64,000 bases of DNA from Desulfomicrobium sp. ZS1 (GCF_024204645.1 NZ_CP100351.1:1426001-1490000); one strand, 5' to 3'. Shown: positions 1-8,772, counted from the first letter of the stretch. The notes: a model not told the origin generated them from the letters alone. Program-made: numbers and translations.

Positions 1-2303
1 CGGCGGGTGGATTCCACCAGTTCCGTCCTCTTGGGCGGAAACGTCAGGCGCGAGGTCAGGGCCTGGACCTGATGCGTGTCGAAGCCCGAGACCAGACCGA
101 GAAAATAGACGATCCAGATGTCCGGGGCCTCCTCGCGGAACAGCAGCTTGTACCAGGTGATGATCTTTTCGATCTCTTCCAGCAGGGCTTCTTTTGTCTG
201 CGGGAAATGGAGCAGGGGATGAATCTCCTGCAAAAGTCCCAGGTCGCGCATGCGGATCAGCGCGTCAAGGGGTGCGCTGTCTTCGGCCAAAAGGCGCAGC
301 TCGTGCCGGATGCGCGCCCCGGAGAGCTTCTGAAAGATGTTCAGGCGCACTGCGTTTTTGATGAGCCGCTCGGTCTGCGAGCCGATCTTGAACTGGAAAC
401 GCTGCTCGAAACGGATGGCACGGATGATGCGCGTCGGGTCTTCCACGAAAGACAGGGAATGCAGGACACGGATGACGCCGTCTTTCAAATCCTGCTGCCC
501 GCCGAAAAAATCCACCAGACGCCCGAAGTGGGGCGGGCAGAGGTGGATGGCCAGGGTGTTGATGGAGAAGTCGCGGCGGTACAGATCCATCTTCAGCGAC
601 GAGAGTTCGACGATGGGCAGGGCGGCCGGGTACTCGTAGTACTCCAGGCGGGCCGTGGCCACGTCGATCTTCTGGCCGCTGGGCAGGATGAGTACTGCAG
701 TGCGGAATTTGAGGTGCGAGCGCACCCGCGCCGCGAGCTTGTGGCCAAGATTCTGGGCGAACACGATCCCGTCGCCCTCGACCACCAGGTCGATGTCGTC
801 GTTGGGGATGCCCAGCAGCATGTCGCGCACGAATCCGCCCACGGCATAGACTTCCACGCCAAGCTCCTGCCCGGTCTGCCCTGCCAGCTGCAGCAGGGAA
901 ACAATGTCTTTGGGCAGACGCTCAAGGAGTATCTGACGGATGTTCTTTTCCTGGCGCTTGTCCGAAAGCAGGGACTCGGGGATGCGGGCTGGTTCCTGAA
1001 TCATCAGGTTGATGAGGTCCGTGCGCGTGATGACCCCGACCAATTCCTGTTCGCGCAGCACCGGGACCAGACGCTGGCGATGCCCCAGAATGATTTCCAT
1101 GACCTGATAGAGGTCCTGGGCCTCGGTCACGAAAAGAAAATCCTCCAGCATGTACTCCGTGACCCGTTCTTCTCCCAGACCATGCCCAACGGCTTTTTCG
1201 GCCACGCTGTTTTCGATGATGCCGCAGACCTGGTCTGCGTATTCGACCACGGGCAGAGCTTTGAATCCATAGCGGACCATCACTTCCGCCGCCTGGGCCA
1301 CGCTCTGCGTCGCCTGGATGCGCACCACGGGCGAGGACATGAAATCCTTGACCACCATCTGGGGATTTATGAGCGAGTAGAGCAGGGCAAAAAGCTCATC
1401 CTTTACCTGAGAAATCGTGCGATCCTTGATGGAGGCCGACGCGGCATAGGCATGGCCTCCGCCGCCGAAAGACGAACAGACCACGCCCACATCCACTTCC
1501 TGAACCTTGCTGCGGGCCACGAGCTGGATACGGTCGCCCATGTGACCGACGGCAAAAAGCACGCGGATGTTTTCCATGTCCATGAGTTTGTGTGTCAGCA
1601 AGGCGAAATCGCCGACATAGGCATCAAGCACGACCTCGGCGATGACGATGTCAACGCCGTTTATGGTGTGGGTGGTGGCTGAATCGATGAGTTCCGACAG
1701 GATGGCGACCTGCTCCGTGGACAGCTCGCGGCTCATGATGTCGCGGATGACGTCGAGGTCCATGCCCATGGTCCGCAGCCAGGCCGCGGCCATGAAATCG
1801 TGTTCGGTGGTGGATTTGAAGGTGAATCCGCCCGTGTCCTCGAAGATGCCAAGACCCATAATGGTCGCTTCGTCGGGGCTGACGGTCAGGGATTTTTCGC
1901 GGAGCTTTTCAATGATGATGGACGTGGTCGCGCCCCAAGGCTGATAGATGTCCAGACTCGCTTCAAGAGCGTCGTCGGTGGCCGGGTGGTGATCATAGAC
2001 ATGAATGGACAAACCCGGCAAGGCCAGCAGAGGTTCAACGTGGGTGAGCCTGGAGCGTTGCCGTGTATCCACGACCACCAAAAGCCGCACCGCCTGCAGG
2101 TCAATGTCTTTCAAGCTTTTGAAATTGAAAAGATACATGGCGCTCTGGATGAAATAATCCTTGAGCGAGCTTTCCTGGGTGCCGGGGAAGACCAGGGCGG
2201 CGTCCGGATAGAGCTTGCTGACCGCGATCATGGCGGCCAGGGCGTCGAAATCCGCATTGGCGTGGCAGGTGATGACCGTTTTAAAAGAAGTTGGCTGGGT
2301 CAT
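1..2303 (-). CDS. DHH phosphoesterase / CBS pair / tRNA nucleotidyltransferase fusion, 3' end outside the window
   Basis: The minus-strand frame is open from an ATG at 2303 to the window edge, so the C-terminus is missing. The N-terminal part (about residues 1-310) is a DHH-family phosphoesterase, with HANADFDAL near residue 14 and a DHHPATDD motif near 107. Two CBS repeats follow (about 320-440). Then comes a class II nucleotidyltransferase head, with YAVGGFVRDMLLG followed by the DDIDLV metal-binding acidic pair, and neck sequence FVEDPTRIIRAIRFEQRF. This order is known in bacterial A-adding enzymes and CCA-adding relatives, which mature or repair tRNA 3' ends; the DHH part suggests a linked nuclease or phosphatase activity. 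The gene starts 3 bases after the xerD stop, so the two are probably co-transcribed. Whether it adds CCA or only A cannot be read from the visible part. Confidence 0.9.
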   Translation of the reverse strand, partial: MTQPTSFKTVITCHANADFDALAAMIAVSKLYPDAALVFPGTQESSLKDYFIQSAMYLFNFKSLKDIDLQAVRLLVVVDTRQRSRLTHVEPLLALPGLSIHVYDHHPATDDALEASLDIYQPWGATTSIIIEKLREKSLTVSPDEATIMGLGIFEDTGGFTFKSTTEHDFMAAAWLRTMGMDLDVIRDIMSRELSTEQVAILSELIDSATTHTINGVDIVIAEVVLDAYVGDFALLTHKLMDMENIRVLFAVGHMGDRIQLVARSKVQEVDVGVVCSSFGGGGHAYAASASIKDRTISQVKDELFALLYSLINPQMVVKDFMSSPVVRIQATQSVAQAAEVMVRYGFKALPVVEYADQVCGIIENSVAEKAVGHGLGEERVTEYMLEDFLFVTEAQDLYQVMEIILGHRQRLVPVLREQELVGVITRTDLINLMIQEPARIPESLLSDKRQEKNIRQILLERLPKDIVSLLQLAGQTGQELGVEVYAVGGFVRDMLLGIPNDDIDLVVEGDGIVFAQNLGHKLAARVRSHLKFRTAVLILPSGQKIDVATARLEYYEYPAALPIVELSSLKMDLYRRDFSINTLAIHLCPPHFGRLVDFFGGQQDLKDGVIRVLHSLSFVEDPTRIIRAIRFEQRFQFKIGSQTERLIKNAVRLNIFQKLSGARIRHELRLLAEDSAPLDALIRMRDLGLLQEIHPLLHFPQTKEALLEEIEKIITWYKLLFREEAPDIWIVYFLGLVSGFDTHQVQALTSRLTFPPKRTELVESTR

Positions 2304-2306
2304 GGC

Positions 2307-3185
2307 TCAGGACCGGGGGTGAAATTTGCGGTGCAGGGCGACCATGCGGGCCGATTGCACATGGGTGTAGATTTCCGTGGCCATGATGTCGCTGTGGCCG
2401 AGCAGGATCTGTACGGTGCGCAGATCGGCCCCGCCTTCCAGCAGATGCGTGGCAAACGAGTGGCGCAGAGTGTGCGGCGAGACTGGACGCGTGATGCCGG
2501 CCTCCAGCGCGTAGCGGCGCAGCAGCTTCCAGACGCCCTGACGGGACAGGCCAAGGCCGGAGCGATTGAGAAATACGGTGTCGGTCTTGGGGCCGAACAG
2601 GGGGCGCCACTGGCGCAGGAACGAGAGCATGAAACTGACCGCGGACTCGTGTAGGGGCACGTATCGCTCCTTGCTGCCTTTGCCCAGCACGCGCAAAAGT
2701 CCGGCCTGAGGATCAAAGTCGGGTGCGGTCAGGGAAACCAGTTCGGACACGCGCAGTCCGCAGGCGTAGAGGAGTTCAAGCATGGTTCGGTCGCGAAAAC
2801 CCAGCGAGGTGTTCAAGGCGGGGCGGTCCAAAAGGGCGGTGACCTCATTCCGGGACAGGACTTCCGGCAGTTTGCGGACCAGTTTGGGGCTGTCCAGCAG
2901 AGCGGCAGGGCTGGAGGCGAGGTGGCGTTCCTGCACCAGAAATTCGAAAAAACCTCGTAAACTTGAGATGTTGCGGGCCATCGACGTGTTTTTCAGGCCC
3001 TTGCGACGTAGATGCACCATATAAAGGAAGAGGGTGTGTTCATCGATCTGATGCAGGCTGCCGCCAAGTTCCGTCAAAAAATCCCGGAAAAAAAGCAGAT
3101 CCGAACCATAGGCTTCGACGGTTTTTTCGGCCAATCCGCGAATGACGGTCAGATGCTGGAGATAGGCGTCGATTTCTTCGTGCAT
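2307..3185 (-). CDS. xerD: Tyrosine recombinase, XerD type
   Basis: This 292-residue protein has the normal XerC/XerD length. The N-terminal SAM-like core-binding domain (about 1-95) starts EIDAYLQHLTVIRGLAEKTV. The catalytic domain carries the full set of residues: R145 in CGLRVSELV, K169 in GKGSKERYVPL, H238 and R241 in HTLRHSFATHL, H264 in LLGHSD, and nucleophile Y273 in IYTHV. XerC and XerD resolve chromosome dimers at dif with FtsK. The frame extends 30 codons upstream, but the start at 3185 gives the family N-terminus and avoids the divergent folK. XerC and XerD are hard to tell apart by eye; D is favoured by overall resemblance. No dif-like site was recognised next to it. Confidence 0.88.
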   Translation of the reverse strand: MHEEIDAYLQHLTVIRGLAEKTVEAYGSDLLFFRDFLTELGGSLHQIDEHTLFLYMVHLRRKGLKNTSMARNISSLRGFFEFLVQERHLASSPAALLDSPKLVRKLPEVLSRNEVTALLDRPALNTSLGFRDRTMLELLYACGLRVSELVSLTAPDFDPQAGLLRVLGKGSKERYVPLHESAVSFMLSFLRQWRPLFGPKTDTVFLNRSGLGLSRQGVWKLLRRYALEAGITRPVSPHTLRHSFATHLLEGGADLRTVQILLGHSDIMATEIYTHVQSARMVALHRKFHPRS

Positions 3186-3247
3186 TCCCGGCAAGGTACA
3201 TCTGCCCCCTTGCCTGCACAAGCTGAAAAAGGTAGCTTTTTCAACCA

Positions 3248-3784
3248 ATGCCCAAACCAAGCGCCTCTCAGGCATATCTCAGTCTGGGGTCCAATATTGG
3301 AGACCCCGTGGCCAATGTGAAGCAGGCCATTAAGGCCCTGGACAGCGCCCCCGGCCTTGAGGTGGACGTCGTGTCCCCGATTTTTCGAACGGAGCCGCAG
3401 GGGGTGCGTGACCAGGACTGGTTCGCCAACTGCGTGGTACGTCTGAATGTCCGTGTTCAGTATTCCCCCGAAGAGCTGCTTGGCGTCCTGGCAGGTATTG
3501 AGACGCAGATGGGCCGGGTCCGCGCGAAGCGTTGGGGACCACGGGTCATAGATATCGACATCCTCCTTTACGGAGACGTGCAGTGGGATTCACCCACGCT
3601 TCAAATCCCTCATTCACGCATGACCGAGAGGGCTTTTGTGCTCGTTCCGCTCATGCATCTGGCTCCGGATATCCGCATCCGGGACCTTTATCCATCACAG
3701 TGGCTGTCTAGGCTTCCGTATCGCCTTGAAGGAGATCGGATCTTGCAGGCCACCAACGTTATTTCCGAGGTGAACAATGCTTAA
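3248..3784 (+). CDS. folK: 2-amino-4-hydroxy-6-hydroxymethyldihydropteridine pyrophosphokinase (HPPK)
   Basis: FolK transfers pyrophosphate from ATP to 6-hydroxymethyl-7,8-dihydropterin in folate synthesis. The 178-residue protein shows the N-terminal YLSLGSNIGDP signature, the EL(L)..L..IE...GR stretch, RWGPRVIDIDILLYGD with the two metal-binding aspartates of the DIDI motif, and LQIPHSRMTERAFVLVPL. It is slightly longer than the E. coli enzyme (about 160 residues) through a C-terminal tail. It is divergent from xerD with a 62-base gap that must hold both start regions. Its stop overlaps the ATG of the next small gene (ATGCTTAA), so translation is probably coupled. Confidence 0.95.
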   Translation: MPKPSASQAYLSLGSNIGDPVANVKQAIKALDSAPGLEVDVVSPIFRTEPQGVRDQDWFANCVVRLNVRVQYSPEELLGVLAGIETQMGRVRAKRWGPRVIDIDILLYGDVQWDSPTLQIPHSRMTERAFVLVPLMHLAPDIRIRDLYPSQWLSRLPYRLEGDRILQATNVISEVNNA

Positions 3785-4028
3785 ATTTGTCATTCTGGCT
3801 GCAGTCTGCTTTATCCTTTACAAACTCGTGACCAATGACAAGAAAAAGAAGGTCGAGGTCAAACACAAGCAGGAAGAGAAACTGGCCAAGGAAGGCGTGC
3901 TGGTAAAGGACCCTGTCTGCGGGACTTACGTTTCCAAGGATTCGGACATCAGAATCAAGGAAGGGGATGAGGTGCGCTGTTTCTGCAGTTACGAATGCCG
4001 GGACAAGTATCTGAAAATGATCGATTAG
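3777..4028 (+). CDS. Small membrane-anchored YHS-domain protein
   Basis: This is an 83-residue protein. Residues 1-18 (MLKFVILAAVCFILYKLV) form one membrane anchor, followed by a very basic stretch (DKKKKVEVKHKQEEK). The rest is a YHS-like domain: DPVCGTYV, then RCFCSYECRDKYLKM, giving three or four cysteines that could bind a metal. Such domains occur in metal-handling and redox proteins, but the function of stand-alone anchored forms is not established. The gene overlaps folK by 8 bases and is followed 12 bases later by the aldolase gene, which has its own strong AGAAGGAGG. It is probably the middle gene of a three-gene operon. Confidence 0.8.
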   Translation: MLKFVILAAVCFILYKLVTNDKKKKVEVKHKQEEKLAKEGVLVKDPVCGTYVSKDSDIRIKEGDEVRCFCSYECRDKYLKMID

Positions 4029-4040
4029 AAGGAGGACGCT

Positions 4041-4688
4041 ATGCAATTCTTCATCGATACCGCGAATTTGACCGAGATCAAGGCCGCCATGGCAATGGGA
4101 CTCGTGGACGGGGTGACCACCAATCCTTCGCTCATGAGCAAGGAGGCGGATGACTGGCGCGACATCGCCGCTACAATCTGCAAGCTGGTGCCGGGACCTG
4201 TCAGTCTTGAGGTCATCGCGCTCGATACCGAAGGCATGGTGCGTGAAGCCAAGGATCTGGTGCAGTTCGGACCCAACGTCGTGGTCAAGGTGCCCATGAC
4301 GGCGGAAGGGCTCAAAGCCGTGCGCATCTTAAAATCCATGGACATCGAGACCAACGTGACCCTGATTTTCTCCGCCGCCCAGGCCTTGCTTGCGGCCAAG
4401 GCGGGAGCGGCCTACGTCAGCCCGTTTTTGGGCCGGCTCGACGATGTCGGTCAGGACGGCATGGAGCTTGTTCACCAGATTTTGAGCATTTATGCCAATT
4501 ACGGTTTTTCAACCCGGCTTATCGCGGCCAGCGTGCGCAGCCCCATGCATGTTCTGGATGCGGCCATGGCCGGAGCCCACATCGCCACGGTCCCCTACAA
4601 GATTCTGACCCAGCTTATCGACCATCCCTTGACCGACAAGGGTATTGCCGCGTTTCTCAAGGACTGGGAGAAGAAAGTCGGAAAATGA
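4041..4688 (+). CDS. fsa: Small transaldolase / fructose-6-phosphate aldolase family (TalC/FSA)
   Basis: At 215 residues this matches the short, decameric TalC/FSA subfamily rather than the roughly 320-residue classical transaldolases. The family N-terminus [14 protein letters not shown] is present, with DGVTTNPSL and the Schiff-base lysine K83 in [38 protein letters not shown] and a C-terminal segment with [17 protein letters not shown] follow. The protein acts in the cytoplasm on sugar phosphates: either transaldolase in the non-oxidative pentose phosphate pathway or an aldolase giving dihydroxyacetone plus glyceraldehyde 3-phosphate. The two activities differ by a few residues and I do not assign one. 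A strong ribosome site (GAAGGAGG) lies 6 bases before the ATG. Confidence 0.9.
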   Translation: MQFFIDTANLTEIKAAMAMGLVDGVTTNPSLMSKEADDWRDIAATICKLVPGPVSLEVIALDTEGMVREAKDLVQFGPNVVVKVPMTAEGLKAVRILKSMDIETNVTLIFSAAQALLAAKAGAAYVSPFLGRLDDVGQDGMELVHQILSIYANYGFSTRLIAASVRSPMHVLDAAMAGAHIATVPYKILTQLIDHPLTDKGIAAFLKDWEKKVGK

Positions 4689-5122
4689 GGTAATGGCAAT
4701 AAACGGCGTGAGGGACTTGCACGGACTGACACTGACGGGCGCACGGACTAGCTGAGATGAACTGACACTGGCGGGCGCACGGACACTGATGGACTGGGTC
4801 ACGGCTGGAACGAACTGAAGTCTCCTGATTAACCGGGTCGGCGTAGAAGCGTCGATCCGTTTTTTTTGAGGTTTCAGCAGTTACTTTTGTCCATTTCAGC
4901 TCTTCTTCGTCCATTTTATTTTGTCTCATAATGAAAATTATGTTAACTTTAAAAAAACCAAGGTTGAGCAATGTCGCGGCATTGCCTATGTCGCTTCTGT
5001 TTTGTTATGATCCACATCGGCGCATGGCAAAAAACGACCGCTGTTTTGTGACCATCCGCTGATCCTGTACACCTAAATCAAATGTGGCTGCCTGAAATGA
5101 ATCTGCAACCTGAGGTCTACCC
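4689..5122. other. 434-base non-coding gap with a short direct repeat
   Basis: No convincing gene lies between the aldolase and the secreted protein. The left part holds a 24-base direct repeat (separate entry) in GC-rich sequence; the right part (about 4855-4960) is AT-rich with a T8 run and a TTATGTTAACTTTAA stretch that could belong to a promoter. A 104-codon minus frame crosses the gap, but its repeated CARQCQ peptides simply follow the DNA repeat and it overlaps the aldolase gene, so I do not call it. Confidence 0.5.
4725..4784. repeat. Two-copy 24-base direct repeat
   Basis: Copies at 4725-4748 and 4761-4784 (core ACTGACACTG, then GGGCGCACGGAC) differ at one base and have a 36-base period. 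Shorter pieces of the same word (GGACTG, CACTGATGGACTG) flank them, as in a decaying tandem repeat. Confidence 0.75.
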
Positions 5123-5641
5123 ATGAAATGCTGCGTCCGGTTCCTTTTGATTGCCTTGACGGTGTTGTTTGTCGGCGTGCCTGCCTGGGCCGAGACCCAG
5201 GATAATTCAACCCCCGGCATTGCGAGGCCCGTGCAGGAACAACAGCCCAAGACCATACCTGCGGCGGCTATTCCCCAGGAGGATTCGCCCGGCAAGTTTC
5301 CTCTCGACATTCAAAGCAGAGGTTCCGATCAAAGCGGCACCCTGCTTTCGTACAAGCTCAAAGAAGAGGTCATAGCCAGCAGGCTGTTTGAACTGAAAGT
5401 TTCGGACAAAAAGAAATTTGTCCTGCATGTACTCACCCAGGCCGAATTTCCCGATCGCCCCGGTATTTCCTCTCAGTATTCTATTGTTCTTGTATATCAG
5501 GAAGATGCAAGCACATTGGCCTATTATTTAAACCATTATCAGGGACAGGTTCATACCGAAGGGGTTGCGGCGGAGATGCAGAAAATTCTGGAATGGACGT
5601 ATACGAATCTCAAGCGATATCATTATCTTCTTGAGGAATGA
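5123..5641 (+). CDS. Secreted protein of unknown function
   Basis: This 172-residue protein has a clear Sec signal peptide: MKCCVRF, a hydrophobic core LLIALTVLFVGV, then PAWAETQ with a likely cut after AWA (about residue 23). The mature part begins with a Pro/Gln-rich segment. It continues into a mixed alpha/beta domain of about 100 residues with no recognised motif; repeated Tyr (TLAYYLNHYQ) and a charged C-terminus with RYHYLLEE are the only notable features. No cysteine follows the cleavage site, so it is not a lipoprotein. GAGG at 5109 supports the start. Its 3' end overlaps the convergent regulator by 32 bases. Confidence 0.75.
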   Translation: MKCCVRFLLIALTVLFVGVPAWAETQDNSTPGIARPVQEQQPKTIPAAAIPQEDSPGKFPLDIQSRGSDQSGTLLSYKLKEEVIASRLFELKVSDKKKFVLHVLTQAEFPDRPGISSQYSIVLVYQEDASTLAYYLNHYQGQVHTEGVAAEMQKILEWTYTNLKRYHYLLEE

Positions 5642-6788
5642 CGCTCATCTTCCGAACGAAAAAAGGTTCCCGGACTTGGCCGTGTCGTGCCGACTGCCGC
5701 AGAAAGACAATGGTCGTCCGGGACAACTCGTATCCTTCCGGCACCATGACCACGTCCACACCGTCACGGATACCGATCACAGCCCTGGCCAGAACCATGC
5801 CCGGTTGCAGGCTGTCCAGGCTGAGTTCGACTTCGTCCTGATTGAGATCGAGCAGCACCGCTTCAAAGGCTTTGACCAAAGTTTGTGAATACAAGCTGTT
5901 GCGGCGCATCCTGGCCAGGATTTCGGCGTTTTCGAGCTGCGCGTAGCCGGCCAGGCGATATTCCAGGACCATGGCCAGGAGGGTCGCTTCCATGGAGATG
6001 GCCGGCCGCTCCGTGGGTTCCGCGGATTCAGGCAGCAAACACAGATGCAGGGCGTTGGCATATTCACGCAGAACATCCGCAACCTCGTGCAATTGCGGCA
6101 GGTGCCGAACCCATTCCACCGCGTGTTCCGGGTGTCTTGCGAAAATCAGGAGTTCCTCGTCCGTGAGCGTTTGGCCACGGACGATTTTTTCCAACACAGC
6201 CGGCGGCAGGACGATAAGCCCTATGATGGAAAGCAGGAGCGCGGTCTCGGTGATTGTCGGCGTCGGATTTTGAGCTTTTTGCCCAAGGCTGCGCAGCAAA
6301 GGCAACAGCGGACTGATAACTCCGCGAACGTCGCCACGCAGCCAGCATACAAGCTCATGCACGGCCTTGGCGAAGATGGCGTGAACTTCGTGCATGTTGT
6401 CGGCCGAAGTCGATATGCGCTTGTAGTGATCGACGCCTTCCTGCACGGCCGCGCCAAGCGTGGCTTCCTCGCAGGATGCGGGCAGCACGTGATGGATCTT
6501 GCCCTCATTGACCGCTCTCATCAGGTCCGCAACGTCCATGGGCGAACGGCTCACGAGCACGCGGGTCGTCTCCGGGCAAAGCGTGCGGACCTCGGCCAGA
6601 AAATCGATACCGTCCATCTCCGGCATGGAAAATTCGGCCAGGACCAGCGCATACGGCCCCTCTTCCTTGATCCGCTGCAAGCCAAGGCGGGGTCCCAGAG
6701 CGATATGGGTCTCGAAACTCTTGCGTAGCTTGCGCTGCATGGCCGTCAGGGACTTGCCGTCTGAATCCACGATTAAAATGGAACTCAT
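5610..6788 (-). CDS. Degenerate response regulator with inactive-looking HD-GYP domain
   Basis: This 392-residue protein is a receiver domain (about 1-120) followed by an HD-GYP-like domain (about 150-330) and the C-terminal cap typical of that family (LDSLQPGMVLAR). The phospho-acceptor is replaced: where family members read LVLxDxxMPxMDG this one has LVLAEFSMPEMDG, so E52 sits in place of Asp. The HD-GYP part is also degenerate: HDIGK is replaced by SIIGLIVLP, HP..A is kept in FARHPEHAVEW, and the HHE and GYP motifs are missing (REYANALHLC). It is therefore unlikely to be phosphorylated normally or to hydrolyse cyclic di-GMP; a binding or scaffold role is an inference. Its ATG overlaps the topB stop (ATGA), which indicates co-translation. 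Confidence 0.85.
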   Translation of the reverse strand: MSSILIVDSDGKSLTAMQRKLRKSFETHIALGPRLGLQRIKEEGPYALVLAEFSMPEMDGIDFLAEVRTLCPETTRVLVSRSPMDVADLMRAVNEGKIHHVLPASCEEATLGAAVQEGVDHYKRISTSADNMHEVHAIFAKAVHELVCWLRGDVRGVISPLLPLLRSLGQKAQNPTPTITETALLLSIIGLIVLPPAVLEKIVRGQTLTDEELLIFARHPEHAVEWVRHLPQLHEVADVLREYANALHLCLLPESAEPTERPAISMEATLLAMVLEYRLAGYAQLENAEILARMRRNSLYSQTLVKAFEAVLLDLNQDEVELSLDSLQPGMVLARAVIGIRDGVDVVMVPEGYELSRTTIVFLRQSARHGQVREPFFVRKMSVIPQEDNDIA

Positions 6789-8647
6789 GAGTTCACCTCT
6801 TTGCTGGGCTTTCTATCCGAAACCACCGGGCAGGCCGGGGGCCGCGCGTTGCTGCCCTTGACCCGGCTCACTCCGGAACTGACCATCTCCCGGACCTGAT
6901 GCATGAAGACGCCGTAGGCATAGCCGCCCTGCTCCATTTCCTTGAGCCGTTTTTCCCACTCGCCGGTCAGTTCGGGTGACGCCACCTGCGGAATCATTGA
7001 ACAGACCACGTCCACCGCCCAGCAGCCGAGATCCGTGGCCACGAGACGCTTGCCATCCTTGCCGATATACTTCCTGGCGAGCAGGGTTTCAATGATCTGG
7101 GCGCGGGTGGCCGGGGTGCCGAGGCCGCGCTCTTTCATGGCGTCCCGAAGCTCCTCGTCATCGATCAGTTTGCCCGCCGTTTCCATGGCCGCCAGCAGCG
7201 TGGCATCGGTGAAATGCGCCGGGGGCTTGGTCTTGTGCGCGACCAGTTCCAGACTCTGCGCTGTGACGGCCGCGCCTTTGCGCAGGTTCGGCAACGGGTT
7301 GTCCTCGGACGCGCGCCACGGCTCGGCCTCAAGCCAGCCCTTGTCCTGGAATATCTTGCCCGTGGCCCGGTAGCGATGCCCTTCCACCCCGATCCACAGC
7401 GTCGAGCTGGCAAAGGTGGCGTCATCCATGAAGGCCGCCGCGAAACGCCTGCAGATCATTTCATAGATGGCCCACTCCTCCTTGCCCAAAGTCGCCGGAT
7501 TGGCGCGCAGGGTTGTGGGGATGATGGCGTGGTGATCCGAGACCTTCTTGTCGTTGACGCATTCGAACTTTTTCTTACCGCTTTTGATGTTGGCTGCGGC
7601 CGCCTGCGCGATTTCGGGAAAATGGGCGTAGACCGCGCGCATGTTGTCCAGGCATTCGGCGAAAAGCTCTTTGGTCAGATACCTGGAATCCGTTCGCGGA
7701 TAGGTGATGAGCTTTCTTTTTTCGTAGAGATCCTGGGCGATGGAGAGCGTTTGCTGGGCCGAAAAACCAAGCCGCGAGTTGGCTTCTTTCTGCAGATTGG
7801 TCAGGTCAAAGAGCAGAGGCGGCTTTTGTTTGCCCTTCTTCTTTTCCATTTCAAGAACCGCCCCATCCTTTCCGGCGCAGGCCTGGACCACGGTCTGCCC
7901 TTCCTCCACCTGCCAGATCTTGGAGTCCTTGAAATCGGGAGCCGCGAACCAGGTCGCCTTGAACGTCTCGCCCTCGTGCGCAAACTCGCCTTCCACGGTC
8001 CAGTAATCCCGAGGCAGAAAGTTTTCAATCTCGCGCCTGCGTTCAACCAGCAGTTTGAGGACCGGCGTCTGCACCCGACCGACAGTGATCAGGCTGCCCG
8101 CGCGCAAGGTAAAGAGACGGGAGAAATTCATGCCCACCAGCCAGTCGGCCTCGGCCCGGGCAAAGGCGGCGTGCCCCAGATTTCTTTTTTCCTCTCCGCT
8201 GACCATGCCGGCGAAAGCCTTTTGCAGACCTTTTTCGGTCATGTCGTTGGCCCAGAGGCGTTTTATCGGCTTGGTGCTCCCGGCCAGCAGGTAGATGCGG
8301 CGAAAGATGAGCTCCCCCTCGCGGCCCGCATCCGTGGCGTTGACGACGGTCTCGATGTCGTCATCGAGCAGGAAGTTGCGGATGATCTCGTATTGCTTGG
8401 CCGTTGAAGGCAGGATGCCCAGGGTGAAACGCGAAGGCAGCATGGGCAATTGGCGCATGGACCAGCGGCCGGACCAGGCCGGGTTCTGCTCGGCCGGTTC
8501 GGCGATGTTGACCAGATGCCCCACGGCCCAGGTGACTATGTGTCCCGGACCTTGCAGAAAGCCGTCCCCGCGTCCCTTGACGCCAAGGACACCTGCCAGC
8601 TCGCGGGCCACGGAGGGCTTTTCGGCTATGATCAGCGTTCTGGGCAC
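6785..8647 (-). CDS. topB: DNA topoisomerase III (type IA)
   Basis: This 620-residue enzyme changes DNA linking number by single-strand passage and resolves replication and recombination intermediates. The TOPRIM domain starts at the N-terminus (TLIIAEKPSVARELAGVLG) and has DAGREGE at 106-112. The catalytic tyrosine is Y316 in KLITYPRTDSRYL. GRVQTPVLKLLVERRREIE and KERGLGTPATRAQIIETL are further family motifs. The protein ends soon after the catalytic core, without C-terminal zinc fingers, which fits topoisomerase III rather than I. The start is GTG (8645-8647) behind AAGAGG. It is followed with a 4-base overlap by the degenerate regulator. Confidence 0.93.
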   Translation of the reverse strand: MPRTLIIAEKPSVARELAGVLGVKGRGDGFLQGPGHIVTWAVGHLVNIAEPAEQNPAWSGRWSMRQLPMLPSRFTLGILPSTAKQYEIIRNFLLDDDIETVVNATDAGREGELIFRRIYLLAGSTKPIKRLWANDMTEKGLQKAFAGMVSGEEKRNLGHAAFARAEADWLVGMNFSRLFTLRAGSLITVGRVQTPVLKLLVERRREIENFLPRDYWTVEGEFAHEGETFKATWFAAPDFKDSKIWQVEEGQTVVQACAGKDGAVLEMEKKKGKQKPPLLFDLTNLQKEANSRLGFSAQQTLSIAQDLYEKRKLITYPRTDSRYLTKELFAECLDNMRAVYAHFPEIAQAAAANIKSGKKKFECVNDKKVSDHHAIIPTTLRANPATLGKEEWAIYEMICRRFAAAFMDDATFASSTLWIGVEGHRYRATGKIFQDKGWLEAEPWRASEDNPLPNLRKGAAVTAQSLELVAHKTKPPAHFTDATLLAAMETAGKLIDDEELRDAMKERGLGTPATRAQIIETLLARKYIGKDGKRLVATDLGCWAVDVVCSMIPQVASPELTGEWEKRLKEMEQGGYAYGVFMHQVREMVSSGVSRVKGSNARPPACPVVSDRKPSKEVNS

Positions 8648-8718
8648 ATGAACCTCTTTACCCGCGACAGACGGGCAACCCTGCGTACCTGCGTGATCGC
8701 AGCAGGATTTTCATCGAG

Positions 8719-8751
8719 AAAAAATCCCTGCGCACGCGAATGCGCAGGGAT
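8719..8751 (-). terminator. Intrinsic terminator after the parA-like gene
   Basis: A perfect 11-bp stem (8724-8734 with 8741-8751) has a 6-base loop and is followed on the minus strand by six T residues (8719-8724, partly in the stem). It lies about 20 bases after the parA-like stop and separates that unit from topB. Confidence 0.85.
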
Positions 8752-8772
8752 CTGAAGGGCTGTGCAATGCAT

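Noticed and set aside
72-1682. Long plus-strand open frame of 536 codons
   Set aside because: It is the opposite-strand image of the DHH/CBS/nucleotidyltransferase gene, whose minus-strand translation shows clear domains.
4657-4971. 104-codon minus frame after the aldolase gene
   Set aside because: It overlaps the aldolase gene end and its repeated CARQCQ peptides come from the DNA repeat.
7214-8407. 397-codon plus-strand frame
   Set aside because: Shadow of topB; no family motifs, while topB has all catalytic motifs.
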